Positions 43,255-52,550 of a stretch of DNA of 64,000 nt are shown one piece after another (the first letter of the stretch is position 1; each line of letters opens with the position of its first letter). The DNA is taken from assembly GCA_963783445.1 (NCBI GenBank), contig CAWANP010000003.1:248001-312000 (forward strand), in the 5' to 3' direction. The notes beneath the pieces were generated by a model. That model did no database searches. It was not told the DNA's origin and worked only from the letters and a program-made list of their open reading frames with translations. The translations under genes and the position numbers were made by a program. The DNA is from CAWANP01 sp963783445 (lineage in GTDB: Bacteria; Chloroflexota; Anaerolineae; JAAYZQ01).

Positions 43255-43624
43255 CCAATGTCCTCCATGCATTGCCTATACGGATTATAGCGTGAAAGGT
43301 TCTAGGGGGGAAGAAGGTTGTTGGGGGATGGAGGAGGTAGGGGAAGAGAGTATCAACGCTGAGCTATTGGGGCACCAGGATGTAGTGACCGTACGACGGT
43401 CTCGGTTGGTAGTGCTCGCCCTTCGGTAGGTCCTTCAATGATCCAGGTTGAACTCAGGACATGCTTCGACTCGCTTTGGCACCAGATAGTACCTGGGATA
43501 CTGCAAGCGGCAGACAGATCCACTACAGACTGTCAGAAATGGACGCAGAAAGCTGATCCGCGAACAGCTGGGGCAGGACGAAGTCTGAGGGAGATTAGGA
43601 GTTGGGCTAGCGCTTAAGAAAAAT
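43255..43624. other. Gap of about 370 bp
   Basis: Holds the TATAAT upstream of the sigma gene (43284-43289) and a small stem GACCGT/ACGGTC (43388-43402). I see no gene, repeat or RNA in the rest. It separates the sigma-factor operon from the defence-type island. Confidence 0.5.
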
Positions 43625-44583
43625 TTAGTGACGATGCCAATTCAGTGCATCCAAGTTGGGCCATAGGGGACGCTCAGCAGGACCAAGGATTCCCCGACCT
43701 TCTAGAGTTAGCAGGTGCCCGGGGACGTTCTCGCTGGCTGCCAACTGGCGAGACGTGACAACCAAATAGCTTGATGACACGCTAAGCAGCCCTTCGTCAA
43801 ATGTCCAATGGCAGAGTCGGCAAAGGGCCATACCGTTACGGGGATCGTCGTTCTGGCTGATACTCCAAGGGACAATGTGAGCTGCATCTACGGCTGTGTG
43901 ACCTTCGGGGGTGAGCATGCGGATTCCACATAGCGCACAGCGATGATCGTAGGCAGTAACCACCGCACGGCGGAAGCCTTGATCGCGAGAGGCAGCTCGA
44001 TAGCACTGTTCGTCCTCTTCCTCTTCCTTGATCTGCGGTATCCGAGCCCGTTCCAGCAAATTGAGACTGTATTGGAACGCTTCGATGTTCACAGATCCCT
44101 GTCGACCAGAGCTCGCTGGGCTGCCGAAGCGAAGTAGGTTTCGATAAGCACGGAGCGCAACAGGTCGCGTGAGTCTTGAACACACAGCAGAGCGTACAGT
44201 TCTTGGTCTAGCCGGGCGCCAAGGATCGTTTCACGTAGTTGATATATGGAATGGATTCGGCGTACCTCAGTAAGAAACGCTTCCTTCCCAGGCTGAGGTA
44301 CCAGGTGCCAGAATTCTTCACCCCTCAGGTGGAAAAAGGGCATCGCGAGATTGCCCCGCCGGCCCTTTGGCATCACACGTGCCCAGTATAGCGTGAAAAG
44401 TTCACCAAGCTCAGGGGTGAGCTCTACGAAATTGGACACCATCGTCCCTTGTGCAATAAGATCCATAACCGACAGCAGTAGTAGAGGTTTGTGAGGTGCG
44501 CGGTATCGAGTGAGAGCCGACCAGCGAGAGGGGCTGGCATCGGTCCGGAGTTCCAAGAAGGCTTTCTGATAGTGATCCTGCAT
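43625..44583 (-). CDS. HNH endonuclease, one frameshift
   Basis: The N-terminal half (MQDHYQKAFLELRTDASPSR, YRAPHKPLLLLSVMDLIAQG, FFHLRGEEFWHLVPQPGKEA) and C-terminal half (RAVVTAYDHRCALCGIRMLT, AVDAAHIVPWSISQNDDPRN, GMALCRLCHWTFDEG) meet in different frames near 44096-44103. One missing base would join them. The C-terminal part is an HNH nuclease with the zinc cysteines CALCG and CRLC and catalytic AHIVPW. The overall layout matches the predicted restriction endonucleases grouped as COG3440. No methyltransferase partner is present, so it may restrict modified DNA, but this is inference. Several starts upstream are possible (to 44679). Confidence 0.8.
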
Positions 44584-45039
44584 ATCACAATCTCGCCCAG
44601 CAGTCCTAATCATGAACTCTGTTCTTTCAAGTTCTTCTTGTTGTTGCGGTGACACCATGAACGCTGCAATCACGGCCACGGCTCAGACGGTTGTCAGAGG
44701 CATTGGTCAGAGCCATGAATCTCCACACGCAGTGCAATTTTACCACAGTTCACAGGAACTGAGAAACTGAGAGCCATTTTCAGGCCTAACGTGAAGCAGA
44801 TCGTGCCGCAGCGCAAGGTCACAGTAAAATCGTTCAATCATTTGCATTTGCCGCAATTGAAACGTCGCCAGCCACCTGGTCCCAGGTCCTGGCCAGCGCC
44901 ACCCAGCTCCGGTGGGGAGGGGTGGAGGGAAGGGGATTTACCACAGAGACACGGAGACCACGGAGAAAACCGGGGAAAATGGACTCGGTGTTCTTGCTAC
45001 TTTGAAAAGCTGTGCCGGACGAAGGTGAGGTTGGCATCA
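44584..45039. other. Gap between HNH nuclease and AbiE genes
   Basis: About 360-450 bp depending on the HNH start. Holds a dispersed repeat CCACAGAGACACGGAGACCA (from 44941) related to that at 42.6 kb. A poor -10 (TAAAAT, minus strand, 44737-44742) lies at the HNH side. No gene is seen. Confidence 0.5.
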
Positions 45040-45928
45040 TCATGTTGGCAGCCAGGACCAGGCAATGGGATCCCACATCCCGACCACCTCACCTCGTAGA
45101 ACAGGGGCAAGAAAACGCTGTGCAGCTTCGCCGGCATCGGCAAGTGTCGGGTAGTCCAAACCGGTTTCGCCTGCCAACCGGCGGTAGGGTACGGTCCAGG
45201 TAGCTGGGGGATCAGGCAATTGTAGAGGCAACGCGTGGGTCTCTCGCACGTCAAACGTGGCCCGCAGTGCCGTATGTAGAATCTCTCCGTTCATTATTCC
45301 GAGGCCAGCGATCAACAGGATGTCAACCAGATCTTTTGCCCGGCTGCTCGCGCCGGTGGCGCGAGGCCGTGTGTAGGCGTGAACCTTTTCAGCGACCTGT
45401 TGTGTCAATGGGTAACAAGGAACCTCCGTCGGCGGAATACCGGCAAAGGCTAGGAGCGCAGGCGTGGTCAAAGTCTCTCCTGGTCCGATCAACACATCAC
45501 CCCAGCCCACATCGACATGAAAGATCTCGAAACGCCGTCCGTCGAGCAATCCCTGCACCTGGAAGCGAACGCCTCCGATGAGATCAGCAGGAATCTCGGC
45601 AGTAGGCCGTTCTACTTCGAACTGAAACCAATCTCCTGGATCCAACAGAGCCGCGCGGACGAGAGCCTGATGCAAACCCTCATGGGGAGCCAACAGAGAT
45701 AGGTCAAGGTCTTTGGTCGTCCAGGCCTTGTCTCCAAGACGCAGTTGCATTGCCAGTCCACCCTTCAGCACCCAGGCATCCGGGTTGATCCTGAACAAGG
45801 CGCACCAGGAAACGATCAAAGACCACCATCTTGCGCAGCCGGCTCAGGGGCGATCCGGTCTCAAGACTCTGAGCACGCAGTCGATCCTCCAAGGCCCGTC
45901 TGAAGCTTGCCCCGCTCCGATACTTCAT
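45040..45928 (-). CDS. AbiEii-type nucleotidyltransferase toxin, one frameshift
   Basis: About 295 residues after removing one extra base near 45797, which joins KYRSGASFRRALEDRLRAQS and MVVFDRFLVRL to FRINPDAWVLKGGLAMQLRL. The nucleotidyltransferase motif is GGLAMQLRLGDKAWTTKDLD, with KDLDLSLL supplying the aspartates, and later RAKDLVDILLIAG. In the AbiE system this protein is the toxin, which transfers nucleotides and blocks growth on phage infection. The antitoxin gene lies directly upstream with 4-nt overlap. If the frameshift were real the toxin would be inactive. Confidence 0.85.
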
Positions 45929-46528
45929 CGATTCCTCTCCTTGTGCAAAGTCTCATCGACGAGTCGTTTGAACCGGCCTCTGTGAGCGGCAGTCAACCTG
46001 AGCAGGGTTTCTCGCGTCACTAGTCCCCGGCGCAGCGCCTCTCGAATGCCCTGCTGCACTTGCTCGTCAGCCAGACCTGCCGCAGCAAGGTCGACCAGTG
46101 TGCGCGGTACTGTGGTTACCGGCAGCCCTTCGTAGCGGGTCACGTCTTCTTGGCCAAGCCGCTTGGTGTGCAGCCGGAGTCCTGGCCGCCGGCGCGAGGT
46201 GGTGCGGGGCACCGTCACGTGAATCTGATCCGGAAGCAGGTCCGATAAATCATACAGCGCCAGGGCACTGTCGTGGGAGAGAACAGCATCAGGGCCAGCC
46301 TGCAACCAGGCCACGAACAGGTCCTCGTAGGGTGAAGCCGGGAAGTGGACTAGGCGGTAGACGCGCGGCTTTACCCGTTTGAAACGTCCAGTAGCCAGGT
46401 GGTAGGACAGGAGCGAACGGCTGAATCCAGCCAGCCGGGCCTGTGCTGCGGCAAAGTACCCGGCCTGCTGCTCCGGCAACTTGATATAGCGCGCTATGGT
46501 CTGGCATCTCTTGAGATACGTCTTTCAT
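45925..46528 (-). CDS. AbiEi antitoxin, one frameshift
   Basis: About 200 residues after removing one extra G near 46473. This joins MPDHSALYQVA to EQQAGYFAAAQARLAGFSRS, the usual AbiEi N-terminal winged-helix. RVKPRVYRLVHFPASPYEDL and RTLVDLAAAGL belong to the C-terminal antitoxin domain. It neutralises AbiEii and represses its own operon. The likely start is ATG at 46526 or the internal ATG at about 46505. In this reading the pair forms a complete AbiEi-AbiEii module. Confidence 0.82.
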
Positions 46529-46745
46529 ATGTGCAAATCGGACAAAAAATCCTTGATGTTATGCACACATTATCGCGCAAAAGGTGAATACTGTCCAGAT
46601 CCCGCGGTGGCATTGCGCGTCAGGACTCCGCGCCACGGATGGGAGGAGCCGTACCACCGCGCATGGGAATGCCATTTATCGCCCAGAAGTGATCCCAAGG
46701 TTTTTGCCCGGCTGGACCTATACTGACAGCAGGAAGAGATGCCTT

Positions 46746-46937
46746 TTGGAAGCAGTCGTGCAGTTGGTGGAGCTAGTCTTGAGGGTCGTGCTGGTTGGGG
46801 CCATTGCCCTGGCCCCAGGGACCGCGGTCTGGCTGGTGGTAGCGGGTATCGTCGTAGCCATCTGGCGGTTCGGGAAGGCGATACAAGAGCCTGTCACCCT
46901 GGTGGATGAGGGGTTGCTCCTCGGCTACCAGGACTAG
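46746..46937 (+). CDS. Possible small membrane protein
   Basis: 63 residues from a TTG at 46746-46748 with AGGAAG 9 nt upstream. It has one or two hydrophobic stretches (VVLVGAIALAPGTAVWLVVA and the residues after it) and an acidic tail. A TATACT -10 lies at 46719-46724. It is followed by a small GC hairpin at 46954-46970 (GCCCCC/GGGGGC). It is the only plus-strand candidate in the island. No homologue is known to me, so it is tentative. Confidence 0.4.
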   Translation: MEAVVQLVELVLRVVLVGAIALAPGTAVWLVVAGIVVAIWRFGKAIQEPVTLVDEGLLLGYQD

Positions 46938-47026
46938 GGCAGACAACACACGCGCCCCCTGATCGGGGGCACATTCTGTGTCTGGGTACGGCACTTGCAA
47001 TCAGGCTCGAAGGGTGAGGGAATGCT

Positions 47027-47476
47027 TTACGCGGACTCGCCCAGCGCCTCGACAGGGGTACGGGCCGTGAGCACCTCCGCCGCGCGCTCGTGGGCTGCTC
47101 GCGGTCCAGGGTGATGAGGGTTGCGCCAAAGCGTAGGGCCACAGCGGCGTAGACCGCGTCGCTGCCCCGCAGGCGGAACCTGGGCCGCCACATCCGCTGC
47201 CTGCCGGGCCAGGGTCCTATCCAGCGGCACCCAAACCAGGTGGGGAAGGCGCTCCAGGGCAGCAGCGAATTCCCAGGAGAAGGAGTTGCCCTATCCTGCC
47301 GCCCCCGGCTGACCGCCGCCGCCACCCTCGGGCAGCAGCAGGGTTGGCGCCGATGATGGGGATGGCTTGCTCCTGCAGGCTGGCCAGAAAAGAAGATGGC
47401 TGTCCTCGTGCCCCGCTTCGTAGGGGTTGAAGGCGTTCAGAAAAACACTGGCGTCAACGGTATAGGTACTGGCCAC
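47027..47476 (-). pseudogene. vapC: PIN-domain toxin (VapC-like), many frameshifts
   Basis: The start STYTVDASVFLNAFNPYEAG has the first PIN aspartate, and GSDAVYAAVALRFGATLITL has the later acidic residues with ITLDREQ. Between them the frame changes repeatedly: I count at least six changes in 450 nt. Taking out single extra bases recovers LASLQEQAIPI, TLLLPEVAAAVSRGRQD, FAAALERLPHLVWVPLDRTL and EVLTARTPVEALGESA. PIN toxins cleave RNA. The gene lies 10 bp after the antitoxin gene. I suspect sequence errors, as at clpB, but as given the toxin is inactive. Confidence 0.7.
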
Positions 47477-47486
47477 GGGCAGCCTC

Positions 47487-47753
47487 CTAGCGCCGCATGT
47501 CCGACAGCAGTTCGGTACTGGTTCGCGGCGAGCGCCACTCCCGGCCGATCTCTTCGCCCAGGCGCGTCAGGGTCTGCCAGGCATCTGTGTCCCCACCTTC
47601 CGGCAGCAGCGATGCCGCAGCGCTCGCCTCTTCCAGGGGCATCAACAGACCCACCGGCCTGCCGTGATAGGTGATCACGTACCGCGCTCGTTGCTCTCGC
47701 ACTTCCCGGATGATCTCGGAGGCATGGGCCTTGAGTTCGCGTACGCCCGACAT
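47487..47753 (-). CDS. Antitoxin, Phd/YefM family
   Basis: 88 residues. SGVRELKAHASEIIREVREQ is the typical DNA-binding start of Phd/YefM proteins, then YVITYHGRPVGLLMPLEEAS. It would bind and inhibit the PIN toxin encoded next and repress their common promoter. Length and order are as in other modules. The gene is intact. Confidence 0.88.
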   Translation of the reverse strand: MSGVRELKAHASEIIREVREQRARYVITYHGRPVGLLMPLEEASAAASLLPEGGDTDAWQTLTRLGEEIGREWRSPRTSTELLSDMRR

Positions 47754-47803
47754 CGGGCATGATTTCCCCCTTCTCTCAGGAATCTGGTCTCATTTGTGAC
47801 TAC

Positions 47804-47832
47804 ATTATACACAGGATCGGTGGGTCTGTCAA
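47804..47832 (-). promoter_or_regulatory. Perfect consensus promoter of the toxin-antitoxin pair
   Basis: TTGACA (47827-47832), 17-nt spacer, TATAAT (47804-47809) on the minus strand. Leader about 43 nt. The 12/12 match suggests strong expression unless repressed, as expected for an autoregulated module. Confidence 0.85.
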
Positions 47833-47939
47833 CCGCGGTTTAGGGCCCAGAAACGTTTGCTGTGAGGCAGCCTGGATAGGACCGACAGTCCTTTTTCTTC
47901 CTTGCGATAGTAGTTAGACCAGGATTGCAGTATCCAGCC

Positions 47940-47966
47940 TTCGTGAAATTCGTGCAATTCGTGGCA
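47940..47966 (+). repeat. Dispersed repeat of the AATTCGTG type
   Basis: GTGAAATTCGTGCAATTCGT followed by GGC. Sequences of this kind (tandem AATTCGTG words) are scattered in many bacterial genomes from metagenomes. It lies just past the rnhB stop, with no gene in 47833-47993. Confidence 0.65.
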
Positions 47967-47993
47967 GAAAACCAGTTGCTGCTGCGCAACCAG

Positions 47994-48644
47994 CTAGTAC
48001 CCTGGCGGCGCCTGAAGGCATCGCAGCGGCGCGAAGGACATGCGGTGGGCCGGGCACGGGCCCAGGGCGGCCAGGGCCGCGCGGTGTTGCGCGGTGCCGT
48101 AGCCCTTGTGCCTGGCGAATCCGTAGCCGGGGTAGCAGGCTTCGAGGCCAACCATCATCCGGTCGCGATGGACCTTGGCCACGATGGAGGCGGCGGCGAT
48201 GGACAGCACCCACACATCCCCCTTGGGCAGATGGTACTGGGGGAGCGGCACGTCGGGCAGGGGCAGATAGTCGATGAGCAGATAGCTGGCCGGGCAAGAT
48301 AGCGCCTCCAGGGCCTGGGCCATGGCACCGCGGGTGGCAGGCGCGATGCCCATGCGGTCGATCTCGTCCGGCGGCACGGCGCCGATGGCCCACGCCAGGG
48401 CATGGTCGTCGATGATCTCCAGCTGCCTCTCCCGCCGCGCCGGTGTCAGGGCCTTGGAGTCACGGACGCCAGCCAGAGGCCGCATCAGGTCGGGCTGGTC
48501 GAAAGGCAGGATGACGGCAGCGGCCACCACAGGGCCGGCCCAGGCCCCCCGCCCCGCTTCATCCAGACCTGCGATATGGCGGTAGCCCTCGGCCCACAGG
48601 CGAGTTTCGTGTTCTAGGGTTGGGGCGGATATCTCGTTGGCCAT
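47994..48644 (-). CDS. rnhB: Ribonuclease HII
   Basis: 216 residues. Contains the signature IAGLDEAGRGAWAGPVVAAA with the first acidic pair, VRDSKALTPARRE, YLLIDYLPL with the third aspartate and SIAAASIVAKVHRDRMM. It cleaves the RNA of RNA-DNA hybrids and single ribonucleotides in DNA. A terminator-like hairpin separates it from rplS upstream, so its expression may depend on read-through. Confidence 0.95.
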   Translation of the reverse strand: MANEISAPTLEHETRLWAEGYRHIAGLDEAGRGAWAGPVVAAAVILPFDQPDLMRPLAGVRDSKALTPARRERQLEIIDDHALAWAIGAVPPDEIDRMGIAPATRGAMAQALEALSCPASYLLIDYLPLPDVPLPQYHLPKGDVWVLSIAAASIVAKVHRDRMMVGLEACYPGYGFARHKGYGTAQHRAALAALGPCPAHRMSFAPLRCLQAPPGY

Positions 48645-48672
48645 TCTTGCTCAAGGAGCCAAAATACAAAAA

Positions 48673-48736
48673 GGGCCGTGCGACGGAATGCGAGCCAAAC
48701 TCGACTGCGAGTTGCTCACCCTTCGTCGCACGCCCC
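48673..48736 (-). terminator. Rho-independent terminator between rplS and rnhB
   Basis: GGGCCGTGCGACG (48673-48685) pairs with CGTCGCACGCCCC (48724-48736) with one bulge. On the minus strand it is followed by TTTTTGTATTTT. It lies 24 bp past the rplS stop and 29 bp before the rnhB start. Confidence 0.8.
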
Positions 48737-48760
48737 TCGTTGATGGACGATCCCCAGGGA

Positions 48761-49144
48761 CTAGTTCCTGATGAACCGCTTTTCTTTCAGGCGTGCCGCC
48801 TTGCCCTGCCGGCCCCGCAGATAGTAGAGTTTGGAGCGGCGCACGTGGGCGTGCCGCCGTACCTCTATCTTTTCGATGCGCGGCGAGTGCAGGGGAAAAG
48901 TTCGCTCGACGCCAATGCCGTGGGCAGCGATGCGCCGCACGGTGAAATTGGCGTTGGCGCCTGCGCCATTTCGGATGCGCATGACCGTCCCACGCACCAA
49001 CTGGACCCGCTCCCGGTCGCCCTCGACGATGCGGAAGTGAACCTCTACGTCGTCGCCAACCCGCAGGTTGGGCAAGTCCGACTTGAGTTCGATGGTATCT
49101 TTTTGCTGCTGCTCTTCGACTGATCGTAGTAGATCGCTGCTCAT
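48761..49144 (-). CDS. rplS: Ribosomal protein L19
   Basis: 127 residues. LRVGDDVEVHFRIVEGDRER, VQLVRGTVMRIRNGAGANAN, FTVRRIAAHGIGVERTFPLH and VRRHAHVRRSKLYYLRGRQG are all L19 blocks. Component of the large subunit at the 30S/50S interface. Has its own promoter. Confidence 0.98.
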   Translation of the reverse strand: MSSDLLRSVEEQQQKDTIELKSDLPNLRVGDDVEVHFRIVEGDRERVQLVRGTVMRIRNGAGANANFTVRRIAAHGIGVERTFPLHSPRIEKIEVRRHAHVRRSKLYYLRGRQGKAARLKEKRFIRN

Positions 49145-49180
49145 GATCGCGTTGTCCTTCCTTCAATGTCGCAAGTGCGA

Positions 49181-49209
49181 ATTATAACATAGCTGTGTAA
49201 CGACGCCAA
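49181..49209 (-). promoter_or_regulatory. rplS promoter
   Basis: Extended -10 TGTTATAAT with TATAAT at 49181-49186 and TTGGCG (49204-49209) 17 nt upstream on the minus strand. Leader about 30 nt. Confidence 0.65.
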
Positions 49210-49245
49210 ATCATGCACGCGGTCTGACCTCGCGGGCGCCAAAGC

Positions 49246-49281
49246 CAATCACCCTGCACGTCCAGGCACGCAAGGTGATTG
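49246..49281 (-). terminator. Hairpin downstream of the cold-shock gene
   Basis: CAATCACC (49246-49253) pairs with GGTGATTG (49274-49281), extended inward by CTGC/GCAA pairing. Only a short U-run follows on the minus strand. It lies some 80 bp past the stop at 49362. Confidence 0.5.
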
Positions 49282-49303
49282 CTTGTTCACTTGAGGCGAG
49301 CTG

Positions 49304-49346
49304 CCCTCTGGCAACCAGTGGGAGTCCCTCTGGCGACCAGCGGGAG
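49304..49346 (+). repeat. Two 21-nt direct repeats
   Basis: CCCTCTGGCAACCAGTGGGA followed by G (49304-49324) and CCCTCTGGCGACCAGCGGGA followed by G (49326-49346), two mismatches, one base apart. Each contains a small CTGG/CCAG palindrome. They lie in the 3' region of the cold-shock gene. Confidence 0.8.
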
Positions 49347-49361
49347 GGGCTGAACCGCCGG

Positions 49362-49739
49362 CTAGGGGTAGGGGGTTACTTGGACCGCCTGTGGACCCTT
49401 GGGTGATTCGGTAACCTCATACAGCACCTCCTGGCCCTCTTCCAGTGTGACAGGAGATCCATCGGCTGTTGGTACAACACCGCTACGATGGACAAAAAGC
49501 TCGCTGCCATCGTCTTGGACCAGGAAGCCGTAGCCCTTGTCCGGATTGAACCACTTGATTTGGCCGTGAAGCTGGCCCCCTTCGTAGGTAGCTTGCGGGG
49601 TAGGTTGCGTGCAAGATCCGCATAGGTCGGGAGGAACAACCTCCAGGCCGCGGTCGGCCAATTTGCGCTGCTGTTCCACAGTGAAAACATACTGCTTTCC
49701 GCACTCTGAGCACGTGACCAGTGTATCTCGATAATTCAT
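49362..49739 (-). CDS. Zinc-ribbon protein with C-terminal cold-shock domain
   Basis: 125 residues from the ATG at 49737-49739. N-terminal zinc ribbon of the probable-zinc-ribbon type (VTCSECGKQYVFTVEQQRKL, PDLCGSC), then a complete cold-shock domain: GQIKWFNPDKGYGFLVQDDG (RNP-1-like), ELFVHRSGVV (RNP-2-like). Single-stranded nucleic acid binding. The fusion of the two domains is seen in several Chloroflexota and related bacteria. It lies 28 bp after gyrA. Confidence 0.88.
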   Translation of the reverse strand: MNYRDTLVTCSECGKQYVFTVEQQRKLADRGLEVVPPDLCGSCTQPTPQATYEGGQLHGQIKWFNPDKGYGFLVQDDGSELFVHRSGVVPTADGSPVTLEEGQEVLYEVTESPKGPQAVQVTPYP

Positions 49740-49767
49740 TGCTGGTTCTTCTCCTCTGTTCTTGGCC

Positions 49768-52314
49768 TCAAGTTGATCTCTTGGAGGCTTTGGATTCTGG
49801 GCTGTGCGTCCCTTCCGTCTTGGACGCCGCAGCCTTTGCACGAGCCCGCCTGGCGGCGGCCTTTGTTCCAGCCAGCACCGTAAGCAAGGATAGGGGCGCC
49901 GTGCGTGGCAAGCTCGACGTAGGGTTCCTGGGTGTCCTTTCGGATTCTGTGACCCACTGCTGCCCGGCCCGTGGCATGAATGGCCTTCACAGGCACTTGT
50001 ATCACCCGACCTTGGGCCGCCATCAGGACCAGGCTTTGGTTTTCGGCTGCCAGGGCGGCCACGGCTACCGGCCCGGTCCGCGATGAGAGTTTGGCGGCCT
50101 GTACCCCACCGCCGTACCGCTTTTGGGTGGGGAATCCCTTTGCGGCCGTGCGTCTGGCATAACCCTGCTCGGTAAAGATAATGACTTGACTGTCCTTGTG
50201 GATCGCCCCCATGCCCACGACGGCGTCGTCTGTGCCCAGTTTGACCGCGAGCACGCCCCCAGCCGACAGTCCCATCAGCCGCACCTCGTCTTCAGAGAAG
50301 CGAATGGCTTTGCCCTGTCGCGTGACCAGGAGGATCTCGTCCTGGCCGCTGCTCTCCACCACCCAGGCCAGTTGATCATCCCCTTCCAAATTCATGGCCG
50401 TGATCGGACCCCGGCCCGCGGAGGAGACCAGGTCTGCCAGCGTGACGCGCTTGATACGTCCGCCACGAGTGAGCAGGGTCAGAGTAGATCTCGGGTATCT
50501 CCTCGTCCGGTGGTGGGTGCGGGAGGACCATCGCACTTATCACCGTTTCCGAGCGATCCAGGTCTGTCAGGTTGCTGACGGGGGTATCAAGGCTATCAGG
50601 CACCTGGTGGATGGGCACGACGACCACCTGGCCGCTGGCGGAGAAAAAGGCCACATCGTCGCGGGTATTGCCCCACACTTGAGCTACCGGGACGGCCTTG
50701 GAGGATACGCGAGGCGCCTTGGCCATGCGGCTGATCTGCCCATCACGCCACAGAGTCAGCAGGACATCGTCCGCTTCCACCAGATCGCGGGCTGTGTGAT
50801 GGCCTTTCTCCTGGTCCACAATGCGGGTACGGCGGGCATCGCCGTATTGGGCCTTGAGCGCCAGCAGATCCTCGCGAATGACCTCCCGGATTTTGTCCGG
50901 ACTGCGGAGCAGGCTCTGCAGGTACTTGATCTCCTTGAGCCTTTCGTTATACTCGTCGGCAATCTTGCGCCGTTCCAAAGCCGCAAGCCGCTTGAGCGGC
51001 ATATCAAGAATAGCCTGGGACTGGACCTCGGTCAGCTTGAGATCGCTCATCAGGTTCTTTTGCGCCGTATCGGTCGTCCGCGAGCGGCGAATGATGGCAA
51101 TCACCTCGTCAATGCTGTCCAATGCCTTGAGAAGGCCTTCCAGAATGTGTGCTCGCAGCTTGGCCCGCTCCAGCAGGTAGCGACTGCGCCGGACAATGAT
51201 CTCCTGCCTGTGTTCCAGATAGTGGACCAGTACCCGCTGCAGGGATAGCAGGCGGGGCTCACCATCCACCAGGGCCAGCATTCTCATGCCGAAAGTAGTC
51301 TGCATGGGCGTAAGCTTGAAGAGTTGGGACAGGATGTCGCGGGCCTGGACCGTCCGCGTCAACTCGATGCAGATGCGCATGCCCTGGCGGTCCGACTCGT
51401 CCCGCAGGTCGGTGATGCCTTCGATGCGGGCATCGCGGACCAATTCGGCGATGCGCTCGATGAGGCGGGTCTTGTTCACCTGGTAGGGCAGTTCCGTGAC
51501 GACGATACGGCTGCGATTGCGGCTCATCTCCTCGATGTGCACTTGGGCTTGTACTGTGAGGCGTCCGCGGCCCAGAGCATAGGCGTTTCGCACCAGGTCA
51601 ACCCGCTCGCCGTCTCCATCCTCGCCAGCATAGCGGTAGACGACGCCACCGGTTGGAAAATCGGGCCCATGGATAAAGCGGGCAAGGTCCTCCACGGTCA
51701 CGCCGTCCAGCTTTTTGTAATTGTCGATGAGGTAGACCAAGGGCGTCGCACACCTCAGCCAGGTTGTGAGGAGGGACGTTGGTGGTCATACCTACGGCGA
51801 TACCTGAAGCACCGTTGATGAGCAGGTTGGGCAAGGCGGCCGGCAGCACGGCCGGCTCGGTGAGGGTATCGTCAAAGTTGGGGACAAAGTCCACGGTATC
51901 TTTGTCAATGTCGGCCAGTATCTCCATGGCGATGTGCGCCATGCGCGCCTCGGTGTAGCGCATGGCAGCCGGGCTGTCGCCGTCAATGGAACCAAAATTC
52001 CCCTGACCATCTACGAGCATGTAGCGCAGGCTGAAATCCTGGGCCATGCGGGCCATGGCCTCATAGACAGCGGCATCCCCATGGGGATGATACTTGCCCA
52101 GAACCTCGCCAACGATGCGCGCGCTTTTCTTGTAGGGAGTGTTGGACCGCGAGCCCATGTCATGCATGGCGTACAGGATACGGCGGTGGACTGGCTTGAG
52201 CCCATCGCGCACGTCGGGTAGCGCGCGGGAGACGATGACGCTCATGGCATAGTCCAGGTAAGCGCTTTGCATCTCCTGATCAATATCAATCTGTCGAACG
52301 GTTCCGATTTCCAT
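49768..52314 (-). CDS. gyrA: DNA gyrase (or topoisomerase IV) subunit A, three frameshifts
   Basis: About 849 residues after removing extra bases near 51740, 50483 and 49885. The start (ATG at 52312-52314) gives QEMQSAYLDYAMSVIVSRAL and VRDGLKPVHRRILYAMHDMG. The catalytic Tyr120 is in SPAAMRYTEARM. The breakage-reunion domain continues with MRICIELTRTVQARDILSQL. The C-terminal beta-pinwheel has KRYGGGVQAAKLSSR, a variant of the GyrA box, so gyrA is likely but parC cannot be excluded. At the quinolone-pocket positions it reads HPHGDAAVYEA, with Ala and Glu in place of E. coli Ser83 and Asp87. The C-terminal tail is Lys/Arg/Ala rich. Confidence 0.92.
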
Positions 52315-52359
52315 GTGTGCTCATCCGGGGTAGCATTCGGTTCAGGGTTTCTCACTCTT

Positions 52360-52388
52360 AATATACGCTATTTCTGCGGGATTGTCAA
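52360..52388 (-). promoter_or_regulatory. gyrA promoter
   Basis: TTGACA (52383-52388), 17-nt spacer, TATATT (52360-52365) on the minus strand. Leader about 40 nt. Confidence 0.75.
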
Positions 52389-52491
52389 AACAACCGGCTG
52401 TGGTCCCGCCATAGTTTACCCTCACGACGGTGGGGGCGGGAATGACAGGTTCGCGCGGTGGGGTGGGAGTGATAGCATGGGAGGGTCGTGA

Positions 52492-52520
52492 TTGACATTG
52501 GTGTTCTTCCATGCTATGCT
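52492..52520 (+). promoter_or_regulatory. sixA promoter
   Basis: TTGACA (52492-52497), 17-nt spacer, TATGCT (52515-52520) on the plus strand, back to back with the gyrA promoter about 100 bp away. Leader about 24 nt. Confidence 0.7.
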
Positions 52521-52550
52521 GCGGTCAGTCCAGGCGTGAGGGAGGGCACG

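Noticed and set aside
43625..44583. In-frame UGA near the HNH gene join as selenocysteine, prompted by the presence of selB
   Set aside because: Beyond the UGA the same frame is not conserved, while a neighbouring frame carries the HNH family sequence. A frameshift explains it better.
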